Notes: generated by a model from the letters alone, not told the origin. A DNA stretch of 15,583 nt from Parachlorella kessleri (GCA_001598975.1 BBXU01001478.1:1-15583), one strand, 5' to 3'. Shown: positions 1-7,767, numbered from the stretch's first letter. Made by a program: numbers and translations.

Positions 1-1270
1 GTGGACCACCAAAAACTCGTGCTGCGAGTCGCTGGACTGCGGGTGGGCATTGGTGGCGGTGGGTGAGCCGTGGGTGGCCCAGCGCGTGTGGGCAATGCCG
101 GTGTGCGTCTCAAACACAGCCCCCAGGTCCAGAGACTGCTGGGAGAGTTCCGAGTAGGCGAGGCGCTCCAGCTCGGCTATCTTGCCACTGGACTTGATGA
201 CCAGGGGAGGGCCTGCATGACGTGGGCGATGCAAGGAAAGCAGGGCTTGACCAGGGTTACAGCGCGGACCCATGCAGACCCCTGCTTCGGGTCTGTGGGT
301 GGGTGGTGGTGGTAGTGGTGGGTGGGTGGGTGGTGTGGGTGTTGGGGTGTTGGGGGGGGGGGGGGGGGGGCAATGCCTGCCCTGCCTGCCCAGCATTCAA
401 ATCTTGCCATTGGACTTCCAATCCCAGGGGAGGCACTGCAGAGGATGAGGAGGCAGGGGCTGTCCAAGGGAGCTGTTGGTATGCCGGCTGACAGCAAACA
501 CATTGCTGCAGCTCCACTGTATCGCCGCTGGGCGTGGAACACGGCATGGGCTGCAGCCAGGGCGGTGCCAGTGCCTGGGCGGGGTGTAGGGTGATTTTGG
601 AGTCCAAGCGGGAGATGCTCCCAAGTGCAACCAACTGCAAGCTGCGCCAGCCTGACCCGTTAGCTCTTGCATGCCAGGCGCAGAGATGACACATGTCAGG
701 CATGTCAATGGTGCTCAACCGGGAGAGGGGGAGCTTGGCTCGCGGTGCAGAGCAGCTGGATTGCCCAGTCCTAGCCATGCTGCCCGCCCCACTGGACCAC
801 AGCCTCAGCCGATGGCAGAAGTGCTGTGCTAGCTCACTGTGTCCTCGATGCTGGTTCCAGGTTGCGCATAATCATTAGAGGATGGCTTACAAGCCAGTGT
901 CAAGGCCATGACCCAAACGGTCACCCAAACCGAGCTAGCACCCACGAACTTGACGCTGCCACCCCCTAGTTACAACACCCCTCCCACCCACTGCTCCACC
1001 ATGAAACCTTCACCAAGTACGATATGGAAACACATACAACGTGCCAAGTCTCCAGCTCAGCAAGCGCTGCGGCAGGTGCTACGCACCTGCCGCGCAGACA
1101 GACACGCCGTTGGCGAAGCCGTTCTGTGGGCAGGGCTCCAGGTCAAGCGCCACCCCTGCCGAGTCATAGCCTCTGTACTCTAACCGCTTCAAGGCCGTCA
1201 GCAGGCAGTCCAAAATCTCCTTTCGGGTGCGTCCCACATGGAAGTTGTAGTAGCCAAAAATGCCACACAT
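1..1270 (-). CDS. GFAT: Glutamine:fructose-6-phosphate amidotransferase (GFAT), first two coding exons, cut at window edge
   Basis: This enzyme makes glucosamine-6-phosphate from fructose-6-phosphate and glutamine, the entry step to UDP-GlcNAc. Coding exon 1 is 1087-1270 and coding exon 2 runs from 212 off the left edge; they join in phase 1 (GCA G|GC CCT), with donor GTGCGT and acceptor TGCAG. The protein starts [10 protein letters not shown], placing the class II amidotransferase nucleophile Cys at residue 2, and continues with [13 protein letters not shown]. Exon 2 carries [14 protein letters not shown] and ends at FLVVH, where the family continues with Asn-Gly of the glutaminase site. Only about 131 residues of the N-terminal glutaminase domain are present; the two SIS isomerase domains lie outside. 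The start is fixed because the Cys must follow the initiator Met. A good acceptor (TTTGCAG, 1275-1276) lies four bases before the ATG, so a 5'-UTR intron is likely. The 213-1086 intron holds a degenerate copy of the start of exon 2. Confidence 0.95.
296..370 (+). repeat. GGT/GGGT low-complexity tract ending in a 19-base G run
   Basis: Simple GGTGG and GGGT units run into GGGTGTTGGGGTGTT and then 19 consecutive G at 352-370. From 320 onward it fits the G-quadruplex pattern of four or more G runs with short loops. The GFAT pre-mRNA carries the C-rich complement. Confidence 0.9.
401..440 (-). repeat. Degenerate copy of GFAT exon 2 start and its acceptor, inside the intron
   Basis: Read on the minus strand, this stretch begins TGCAGTGCCTCCCCTGG and ends AAGTCCAATGGCAAGAT. 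The true exon boundary (217-179) begins TGCAGGCCCTCCCCTGG and ends AAGTCCAGTGGCAAGAT. The two 17-base blocks differ by two and one bases. They are separated by 5 bases in the exon and 6 in the copy, so the copy is out of register with the exon. Similarity fades on both sides. It keeps its own TGCAG acceptor. Confidence 0.85.
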
Positions 1271-1566
1271 CTTCCTGCAAACGGAAGGTGGGTGAGAGGT
1301 GGGTGGCTGGGATGCTGGCTACCCTTGACGCCTAGCCTGACGATAGCCAGCCAAGTGCACTGCTCCCCTAGACCGCAGAGCAGCTACAGAGCCAACCAAG
1401 GCGGTAAGCGGGTGGCGCATGTTGGTAGTGTGCAAATCCAGTGAACCTTTGGTGACGACACTCCCAGGCAGCATCCCTGGCACAGCTGAGAGACTGTGCG
1501 CCAAGCCACTGGCCCATCAACTCAACTCACTTTCAGAGCGCTGGAGCTACAAGGGAAGCCGTCTGA
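1271..1566. other. GFAT 5' leader and promoter, and TOM6 3' flank
   Basis: Both neighbours are on the minus strand, so this short gap should hold the 3' UTR of the TOM6-like gene and the promoter and leader of GFAT. I find no TGTAA on the minus strand and no clear TATA box. The only strong signal is the probable 5'-UTR acceptor at 1275-1276. Confidence 0.4.
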
Positions 1567-1704
1567 TCAAGACTGCTTCTGCAGCGCCTGCAGGATGTAA
1601 GGGATAACCCGCACTACAAGGATGGTAGCCGCGAACACTGATACGTTATACTGCAGCTCCTTCCGGGCAACCTTGGGGTCCGGGCGCCTTTGAACAAACT
1701 GCAT
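1567..1704 (-). CDS. TOM6: TOM6-like subunit of the mitochondrial outer-membrane import complex
   Basis: This is a 45-residue single-exon protein. The short N-terminus (MQFVQRRPDPKVARKELQ) is basic and faces the cytosol in known homologues; it is followed by one membrane span of about 20 residues (NVSVFAATILVVRVIPYIL) and a short polar tail. The layout and the residues resemble plant TOM6: a basic stretch with R-K-P-D-x-x-x-A near the start, then an R-x-x-P-Y-[VI]-L motif near the C-terminus. TOM6 helps stabilise the TOM40 pore complex. The frame stays open upstream to 1995, but that extension shows no resemblance and is probably leader, so I chose the Met at 1702-1704. Family assignment rests on remembered similarity over about 40 residues, so TOM5 or another tail-anchored small protein is not excluded. 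It lies 296 bp upstream of GFAT on the same strand. Confidence 0.72.
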   Translation of the reverse strand: MQFVQRRPDPKVARKELQYNVSVFAATILVVRVIPYILQALQKQS

Positions 1705-2017
1705 GGTGCGTATCGGCTTGCGCTCTCTGACCAGAGAAATGATAAAGCAGATCGGCAGGCGGGGATCAGCTAATGGGGGAGGTGAGAAGGGGGGTCTCAC
1801 GCGTAGCAGTACACAGTTGTCCTGCTTCGCGTCCCAAACTCCCAACGCAACCCTTGGTGTCGATATGTACAAGCTGTAATATGGGTCCTGCAATGATCTT
1901 AGAGCTGGTGAATGCCCTAAAATGTACAGAGCAGGTACAGAGATGTCGTTCCTGTGGCATCTTGCGCCCAAAATGTTGGCGCGCCTTACGATCACGAATT
2001 ACAGGGGGTGTAAGTAG

Positions 2018-2050
2018 ATGGCTTCAAGTAAACTATGGCTTTAAGTAAAC
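2018..2050. repeat. Tandem duplication, 17-bp period
   Basis: Two copies of ATGGCTT[C/T]AAGTAAAC sit at 2018-2033 and 2035-2050 with a single mismatch. Confidence 0.85.
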
Positions 2051-2218
2051 CGCAATCAAAGAGTTGACACGAGCGAGCTGCTGCCGGAACCCGGGTTAAA
2101 CCCTTGACCAGCATGTCCCTTCCCTACTGCAGCCAGCGACACGCAGCTCCGTCAACGGCAATATCGCACCCAAATAACCAACACATGCACCTCAGGGCGT
2201 TGGGTTTTGCACCTCACA

Positions 2219-2248
2219 GGGATGACTAACGGCCGGGATGACTAACGG
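2219..2248. repeat. Perfect 14-bp direct repeat
   Basis: GGGATGACTAACGG occurs at 2219-2232 and 2235-2248. Each copy contains TGACTAAC, which resembles an intron branch site, and an acceptor-like sequence follows about 40 bases downstream. Confidence 0.85.
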
Positions 2249-2287
2249 AAGGGCTGTATCTCCCCGGAACAGCTGCCTTCCCCACAG

Positions 2288-2386
2288 ATCCTTACTCTAG
2301 TATCTCAATTTTTCCACCCCGACCAGACGCACGGCTTGAACTTCGGTCCAACAAAGAAGAGAGACTGGCCCGAAGATGGCATGTAA
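2288..2386 (+). other. Possible 5' exon of the repeat-protein gene
   Basis: After an acceptor-like CCTTCCCCACAG (ending 2287) one plus frame stays open and reads FFHPDQTHGLNFGPTKKRDW up to GGC AT|GTAAGC, a good donor at 2387. Third positions are GC-rich. I could not join it in frame to the final exon at 2657 without an unsupported middle exon. A minus-strand frame across the same bases is open too, so this is only a candidate. Confidence 0.3.
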
Positions 2387-2656
2387 GCAACCTTGGCCGC
2401 GTAGTCCAACGTCCTCTGGACACCTTGGCAGTGCGGCTGGTTCTTTACTTCTGGGTCGAGGAGAGGTGCCGAACGGTGTCGAGCCGGGGCGCTGCCTGAG
2501 GGGTGACAGCCGACGCTCCTGCTCGTCAATGCCACGCAAACGGCCACAAGCTTGTGTATGCTGGACCCTCACTGCCTGCAAGGACTCCTGGTTAGATTTT
2601 CAGGGCAAGCAGCCTGCAGTAAGTGGGCTGACAGCGTTTACCCACGCTGACTGCAG

Positions 2657-2943
2657 TCCTAAAGAAGCTCTTCCGCATTGCCGACAAAGACGAGCTCCCG
2701 CCCGAGCCCCCCCACAACTACAAGCGGCAAGAGGGAAACCCCGACCCTGCCATGGACACCTGGACTCGACAGGAGGGGAACCCCGACCCCAAGCTAGACA
2801 ACTACAAGCGGCAGGAGGGCAACCCAGACCCTAAGATGGACACCTGGGCTCGCCAGGAGGGCAACATCGACCCTAAGTTGGACAATTACAAGCGGCAGGA
2901 GGGCAATGAAGACCCTAGGCTGGATAACTGGAGGCGCAGCTAA
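2657..2943 (+). CDS. Unrecognised protein with five 14-residue repeats, 3' exon
   Basis: I do not recognise this family. The final exon probably starts after CTGACTGCAG (2647-2656), reads LKKLFRIADKDELPPEPPHN and then enters five perfect-length 42-bp units at 2722-2763, 2764-2805, 2806-2847, 2848-2889 and 2890-2931, followed by RRS and a TAA stop. The consensus is [KTA]RQEGNxDP[KAR][LM]D[NT][WY]. Unit ends alternate DTW, DNY, DTW, DNY, DNW, so the higher-order period is 28 residues, and HNY just before unit 1 looks like the end of a decayed earlier unit. The exon is very hydrophilic and has no membrane segment. Upstream exons, and therefore start and targeting, are unresolved; GCA|GTAAGT at 2619 is a strong donor, but it would give an intron of only 38 bp. 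An internal ATG at 2752 is not a likely start because the repeat array begins before it. TGTAA at 3362 may be its poly(A) signal. Confidence 0.6.
2722..2931 (+). repeat. Coding tandem repeat, 5 units of 42 bp (84-bp higher-order period)
   Basis: All five units are exactly 42 bp. Units 1 and 3, and units 2 and 4, resemble each other more than their neighbours do (GACACCTGG versus GACAA[CT]TAC unit ends). This points to duplication of an 84-bp pair rather than of single units. Confidence 0.9.
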
Positions 2944-3361
2944 GGTGCGGTACAGGGCAGCATCAGTGGTTGAGGCTAGCCGATTAAGAGTGACCGCTGT
3001 GCTGGCGACTAAAGGCAGCATTTGACTTCTATGAACATTGTGACTGTAGTTTCAGACTGTGTGGGGTGCTGGGGTGCTGTGGGCAGCGAAAAAGTATCTA
3101 TGTGTGTTCCTAATGTGGCATGTCAAAGCCGGAGGTCGCCTGCAGCTCGAGGGAAAAGTGTCAGGAGTGTGAGGGAGGTGTTTGTGCTCTCCTAGTATGT
3201 GCTGACAGGACTGCAGTGGACTGTGGTTGTGCAGGTGAGGTTGTTCATGCCCGCGGTATGACCTACTGGTTGAAGGCGGACAAAACTGTTGAAGCCAACA
3301 GGCAATGCTAAAAAATACATTTGCAAAAAACCCACTTCGCATAGGACTTTTCCCTTCATGT

Positions 3362-3366
3362 TGTAA
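3362..3366 (+). promoter_or_regulatory. TGTAA poly(A) signal candidate for the repeat-protein gene
   Basis: This is the first TGTAA on the plus strand after the stop at 2943. It would give a 3' UTR of about 420-440 bases. Confidence 0.4.
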
Positions 3367-3751
3367 GGATTTGTGCTACAATTTTCCGCTTGGCGGCTTT
3401 GCCAGTTTTGAGGTTGCGAAGAATGTCGCCACTGGATTGCCAGGTGCTACATTGCTGCTGCAAGGCCTAGGGCCAGGGTGTGATTTCCCACACAATGACA
3501 GCTAGAGCCATGGTGTACATGTGTCGTCAGCTGCATAGGCAGCTGGGTTTCATATCACAGTGTGATGCCATGTGGGCCATGGAAGGATCTGTAGACGCGC
3601 TATCAGGGCAGGTATCACAGCCCAGGCATGCAGTACAGACACCAAGCTGGAGTAATGATGTTTGTTGCACCTGATTCTTCTAGTTACTACCATTTTCTGA
3701 CCCAAGGGGGACAAGCTGATGCATAGTTCGTGAGCAAGTACCCCTCGTGGT

Positions 3752-3785
3752 ATTTCCCAGTGTAACGCTGGGAAATAATTTCCCA
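3752..3785. repeat. Alternating hairpin: three complementary 9-base arms
   Basis: Arms ATTTCCCAG (3752-3760), CTGGGAAAT (3768-3776) and ATTTCCCAG (about 3778-3786) can pair as first-with-second or second-with-third, but not both. The first loop is TGTAACG and so contains TGTAA; the second hairpin has only a one-base centre and acts more as a near-perfect palindrome. Confidence 0.85.
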
Positions 3786-3994
3786 GCCATAGAAGCCAGC
3801 TTTCAGAAGGCAAGCAAGCACTCTGTTACCCACTCGGCTTGGAGGTGGATAATGCCAGACCGACTTGCCTGTGCACTCAGCCCGAATCATACGCCAGTCG
3901 TTGCACCGTCTGTCACCGTCCGAGCAAGGGAAAGCGAGCCAACAGGGCGCTTGTACAGCAGAACACAAATGCAGCAATACAGGCGCACAGGCAG

Positions 3995-4285
3995 TCATTC
4001 CTGCCGCTCAACAACAAGGTCTAGTGTGAGGTTCTCATTGGCTACCCTCAGAAGTAGGTCAATGTTGGGGTGAGACCCTGGGTGCTGGCGTGCCTCTTCG
4101 ACGTATTCTGCATACAACTTCAAACCCTCCAGCGCTGCTGCTTTGTCAAGGCGGCCACCATGCTGCTGGGCCAGGTGGCTATATATAGCTACTGATGCCT
4201 TCTTCCCCTCCTGGTTCTCTACGCTGTGGCCTGCCGCAGGAATGCGTACCCTAGCGATGTTGCCCGTGGCAGGCAAGAGTGCCAC
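3995..4285 (-). CDS. Unrecognised protein, C-terminal exon
   Basis: I do not recognise this protein with confidence. The last about 70 residues look like a folded domain: KKASVAIYSHLAQQHGG, then a helix-like LDKAAALEGLKLYAEYVEEA, then HPGSHPNIDLLL and LTLDLVVE before a TGA stop at 3995-3997. The amphipathic helices and the conserved-looking PGSHPNIDLL suggest a small helical domain, perhaps a plastid or mitochondrial protein, but I cannot name a family. The frame has no ATG at 4285 (the codon is GTG), so an upstream exon must supply the start. Upstream in frame it remains open to about 4380 without convincing protein content, so the acceptor may lie anywhere from about 4222 to 4366. A possible first exon is MPAGSTVPRYLVQLAAILKS from about 4720 ending at GGG|GTATCT, but I could not join it in frame. 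It is divergent from the DUF1997 gene. Confidence 0.5.
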   Translation of the reverse strand: MALLPATGNIARVRIPAAGHSVENQEGKKASVAIYSHLAQQHGGRLDKAAALEGLKLYAEYVEEARQHPGSHPNIDLLLRVANENLTLDLVVERQE

Positions 4286-4795
4286 GTTCTCCTTAAGGCC
4301 TCGACACCACAGAGCAGGGCGGCGGGGATAGCTTGCCGGCCGAAGGCAGGTCCTCCCTGGCCTGCAGTGTGTTGGCCTGTGTTACATATGCCGCACCAGA
4401 GGCTGTTAACCGTCAGAGTGGCAGTCAAGCTTTCGTGCTCCTGCACCTTGGCAGATTTTGCCAGGTGCCACCCTTGTGTTGTGAGAAAGGAGATGCAATA
4501 TAGCCTGGGTAAAGCAGGGGATGCCCAGGCCACAGCCCACTGCGGTCCCACCTGGTTGAGCTGGTTGGACAAGGAGCCTGGGCAAGGACAGAGTTTGTCA
4601 TCAGGGTGGTTGATCAGGAGATACCCCGACGAGACGTATCAGAGTGTTGTCTCTAGGGGCACTCTTCAGGATGGCAGCTAGTTGGACCAGGTATCTAGGT
4701 ACCGTTGATCCTGCAGGCATCTCGCAGGCTTGGGCCTCGCAGGCAAGCCTGCACCTCTCGCACACTTCCCAAATCCACTTTTGTAATGTTCTGTC
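4286..4795. promoter_or_regulatory. Divergent region between the unknown minus-strand gene and the DUF1997 gene
   Basis: This gap must hold the 5' exons of the minus-strand gene and the promoter of the DUF1997 gene. Several acceptor-like strings occur on the minus strand (CTTGCCCAG, TTTACCCAG, CACTGCAG), which fits a multi-exon gene, but no chain of exons closed in phase by hand. Confidence 0.4.
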
Positions 4796-7263
4796 ATGCA
4801 AGCCTCCTCTGGGCGACTCCATAGCCCTCAAATCCTCCGACGTCCACCTCTTCGCCTGAGGACCACACGAGCGAGCAAAGTCCTTCATGTGACTTGCAGC
4901 GCCCCTGGGGGCACCCCTTACGAGCCCCTGGAGCGTGCGATACAGGTACTGTCTTACTCTCGGGAGCATGATGTGTGGACCTGTCTATGCGGCCTTGGAC
5001 CTAGCTGATAACCTTCACACGTAAGCCAGCTTAGTGAACGAACTCTGTGCACCGTACTATGAAGCGCGTTGTAGCCCTGTGGCTGTGCTTGTGAGTGCAG
5101 GTAATCAACCGGGTCCTCACAGTGGGCGAGCGGGCTGGCTGGGGTGCTGGCACAAGCGGTGCTGACGGAGGCCAGCAGCAACAAAGAGCACTGCCAGAGC
5201 GCTGGGTGCAGTTTGGTTCGGCTGCTTCAGCGCATGTCGACATCATTGAGGAGCTGGGGACTGCCGGTAGCGCCGCTGCTGCTGCCCCTGCTGCTTGGGT
5301 TGGCGGGGAACGCCTGAGCGGGGCGTGCAACGACTCATGCCAGGGCAGTACCGGAAGATCGCTGCAAGACTACCTAGCTGTGCCGCCCGAGGAGTACTCC
5401 TTGCTAGACCCCAAGTGGATCGGCAGGTTGGTAGGCTCTGGGTTGAGGGTGAGGTGTTCTGCTAGGACGACTAGGGTGCACATGTGTGGGACGAGATTCA
5501 AGAACGCACACACGGCTGTGCGGTGAAAGGTGATTAATAAGAAGCCGACCGCCATGGAAACATAGATGATCCTGCTGTGGCGGTCTGGCTGACCTGGCTG
5601 GCTTGATCACTGGACTCTTGGTAGGCCAGTTCCTCTGCCACTAAGCAGCTCAGAGACAGTGGAGGCCGCAGCGGAGGGGAGGGATTGCCAGTGACATTGG
5701 TGGCCAGAGCCTTGCGCTGTGCCGTGCTTTGCTTCCTGCAGGCAGGAGGGCGGCACCTTCAAGCTCACCATCCCCCTGTGGGATCTGCTAGGGGTGGACC
5801 TAACCCCTGAAATCCATGTCCAGGCCGGCAGAGACAAGCAGACCGGCAACGTCACCCTTGTGGGCACCCAAGCAGCCCTAGGGCGCCCTGAGCTAGACTC
5901 CTCCTTTCGGCTACAACTGGTGGCAGTGCTGAGCCAGCTAGGGCCCAGCAGGGCACAGCAGCCCATAGCAGAGGCAGCGTGGGCAGCAGCAGGGGCTAGG
6001 GAAGGGTTGGGCTCAGCAGGTGCATCGCTTGAGGGGCGTGCAGACAGCCGGGCGGGGCAGCCAGGGGGCCCCGGCATCCGAGGAGGGGGGCCCTTGTCCC
6101 GCCTGCGGCGCATTCGCCGGCCGCAGCACTTGCCGGGGCGGCCGGTGTACCGCCTGCGCAAGCTTGTGGCTCGGGCGCGGGGCGGCCAGGTGGCACCTCC
6201 AGGCAGCGAGGGTGCATGGGATGCTTACTCTCTGCCGCCCTTGCCGCCCTTCCCACCATTAGATGACAATGAGTGGGCACCGGCTTCTGGCATGGCAGCA
6301 GTAGGGAGCACTGTAGCAGATGGAGCCGATTGGGCAACCGACGGGTTGGCAGAGCAGGGTCAGGGTGATAGCAGCAGCAGCAGTGGCAGCATCAGTTGGC
6401 CGCAGCGTCAGGCTGACGAGGATGATGCCGCTTGGCTCAGCGAGGCTTGGAATGCAGAGCTTCCTGTAGTGAGGAATGGGGCTAGCCGGACGCCCCCTCA
6501 GCAGGCTGTCCGGCTGGCCGGTGGTGCTAGTAGCAGCGGCGAGACAGCGGCCCAGCAGTCACGCAGCACTGGCAGCAGTGCTGCGGCAGAGGCAGGTAGC
6601 TTTAGCAGGGTGGCAGCACGCAGCTGGGATGGCAGTAGTGTTGAGCTCGGTGCGGCTGGGGCGCCAGCTGTAACGCTGTCGCCGGTAGCAACGCCTGCCA
6701 GCGTCACAGCTGCACAGCTGGGCTGCCGGGTCAGCGTTCGCATCGCTCTCAAGGTGCCACCTCCAGCACGAGTGGTGCCTAATGCTCTCCTGGGGACAGC
6801 AGGTAAGCGACGCAGCTACGCTGCTGACCCCGGCGCGCAGCAGGGTCGCCAAGACTACTTGTGTAGGGCTAGCTGAGTGGTCAAACCTTGGCAATGTGAT
6901 TTTGGTGGTCCCCACGCCAGTCTGCACAACCATTTTCAGCAAGGCATGTCAAATGCCTTGACATGCCCACTGAACTATACTAGTGTGCGGGTGTGGTATG
7001 CTTTTCCTCTTTATGCTCTGCCTCTGCTTCCCTAAAACTAACCAAGGCAAGCACGCCCGATATTCAAGGTCCCTGCTTGCGCTGCAGGGCGGCTGCTCCT
7101 GAGGGCGGTGCTCGTTGCAGTCCTGCCAAATTTCCTGGACCTGCTGGCCTCTGACTATAAGCGGTGGGCTGCTGCTGGAGGCACCGCGGGTGCCTCACCC
7201 CGCGACATAGAAGGGGCAGTGGGTGAGCTCTTTGCCGACGTGCAGCAGGACCCAGCTGCGTAG
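4796..7263 (+). CDS. Plastid-targeted DUF1997 family protein with a large low-complexity insertion
   Basis: There are four exons: 4796-4945, 5101-5430, 5746-6802 and 7088-7263, giving 570 residues. The ATG at 4796 is the first after an in-frame TAA (4784-4786). Residues 1-36 look like a chloroplast transit peptide: no acids, many Ser/Arg/Thr, and HVTCSA near the likely cut. DUF1997 is found in plants and cyanobacteria; its function is not established. It starts near residue 137 (SLQDYLAVPPEEYSLLDPKW), continues RLEGGTFKLTIPLWDLLGVD and ends with IALKVPPPARVVPNALLGTA joined to LPNFLDLLASDYKRWA, the usual closing P-P...P and DY-RWA pattern. Between residues about 225 and 480 is a Ser/Ala/Gly-rich insert absent from typical members. 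The second intron is ambiguous: CAG|GTTGGT with the acceptor at 5741 gives GRQEGG, while TTG|GTAGGC with the acceptor at 5745 gives GRLEGG. Both keep frame; I prefer the second because family members usually have R-L before the first strand. Confidence 0.88.
5427..5745 (+). other. DUF1997 intron 2 with tandem donors and acceptors
   Basis: Two donors four bases apart (5427 and 5431) face two acceptors four bases apart (ending 5741 and 5745, in TGCAGGCAG). Donor 1 with acceptor 1, and donor 2 with acceptor 2, both preserve the frame and give proteins of equal length that differ at one residue (Gln or Leu). The mixed pairs shift the frame. Confidence 0.7.
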
Positions 7264-7485
7264 GACCGGCCAATTCAGCTCTGCACATGATTTTGCGGCT
7301 GCATGAGAGAGTTGGGTGCTTGGCATGTAGCCCTGATGTTGTGGGCGGGGATAATTGCTGGGTGTGGGTAAGGGCGGGGCAGAAGGTGGCTACTGAGTAG
7401 ATGCATTGCCAAGTCCAGGCGTGCCACTAGTGTTGCTGGTACTGCACAGCTTCGCATAAAACATATATGTTTTGAACGGCTGTTT

Positions 7486-7490
7486 TGTAA
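7486..7490 (+). promoter_or_regulatory. TGTAA poly(A) signal for the DUF1997 gene
   Basis: TGTAA lies 223 bases after the stop codon, a typical distance for a green-algal 3' UTR, in a locally AT-richer stretch. Confidence 0.6.
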
Positions 7491-7719
7491 TTCAGTTGCG
7501 CGTCTGCGTTCCCGAGTCCTGCTTGCTTCTGTTTCATGAATTTCATTTAGTCTCCCCAAGCTCTTTTCAATTAGAGAGGAGCCTGGTGCTATGAGTTTAC
7601 TTGCTGCTCGCTGGCATCGTTGTTTTAGCAGTAGGATACTAGAGGGTGGTTTCCTAGACTTGAACAGGTCAAATAGCATGCTGTCGGTGTTTTTGGGACT
7701 TGCTTATGGCGCCTTGCAA

Positions 7720-7767
7720 GACTTCCGTAGTCTCCATCTAGCTGTGTAATGAAGTGATACGGAAGTC
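7720..7767. repeat. 10-bp inverted repeat with a 28-base loop
   Basis: GACTTCCGTA at 7720-7729 is complementary to TACGGAAGTC at 7758-7767. The loop includes TGTAA. It does not fold as a tRNA. Confidence 0.8.

Larger units (their letters stand above)
213..1086 (-). other. GFAT intron 1 (874 bp) with G-tract and exon-like copy
   Basis: The intron has a GTGCGT donor and a TGCAG acceptor on the minus strand. It contains a G-rich low-complexity tract (about 296-370) and, at 401-440, a degenerate copy of the exon 2 splice acceptor region. Reading frames on either strand through it are composition artefacts; I see no gene nested inside. Confidence 0.85.
1705..2287. promoter_or_regulatory. Presumed bidirectional promoter region between TOM6 and the repeat-protein gene
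   Basis: The TOM6-like gene reads left and the repeat-protein gene reads right, so this roughly 580 bp should hold both leaders and promoters. Two small direct duplications lie here: ATGGCTT[C/T]AAGTAAAC at 2018-2033 and 2035-2050, and GGGATGACTAACGG at 2219-2232 and 2235-2248. The second repeat carries CTAAC, a branch-point-like string, and is followed by an acceptor-like CCTTCCCCACAG ending at 2287. I see no convincing TATA box. Confidence 0.4.
2944..3994. other. Intergenic region between convergent genes, no supported coding sequence
   Basis: The repeat-protein gene ends at 2943 and the unknown minus-strand gene ends at 3995, so about 1 kb is shared 3' flank. It holds TGTAA on the plus strand at 3362 and the alternating hairpin at 3752-3785. 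Short open frames on both strands have no recognisable content. Confidence 0.6.

Noticed and set aside
177..778. Minus-strand frames through the GFAT intron, rich in Pro and His
   Set aside because: They arise from the C-rich complement of the GGGT tract and have no coding content, apart from the exon-like copy reported separately.
3052..3813. Short frames of 63-96 codons in the 2944-3994 interval
   Set aside because: They overlap on both strands, have unbiased codon use and no recognisable content.
4601..4969. 122-codon minus-strand frame opposite DUF1997 exon 1
   Set aside because: Its first part overlaps a well-supported plus-strand exon and has no recognisable domain. Only its last part (from about 4720) was kept as a weak first-exon candidate for the unknown minus-strand gene.
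5059..5090. ATG at 5059 followed by a GTGAGT donor, as first exon of the DUF1997 gene
   Set aside because: No downstream acceptor joins it in phase at a sensible length. The exon 4796-4945 joins in phase 0, follows an in-frame stop and supplies a transit peptide.
5607..6337. Minus-strand frames of 113-184 codons opposite DUF1997 exon 3
   Set aside because: They mirror the GC-rich low-complexity coding strand and contain only Pro/Arg/Cys-rich sequence.
7720..7767. Possible tRNA or small structured RNA
   Set aside because: There is a 10-bp stem, but no anticodon arm, T-loop consensus or tRNA-like spacing.
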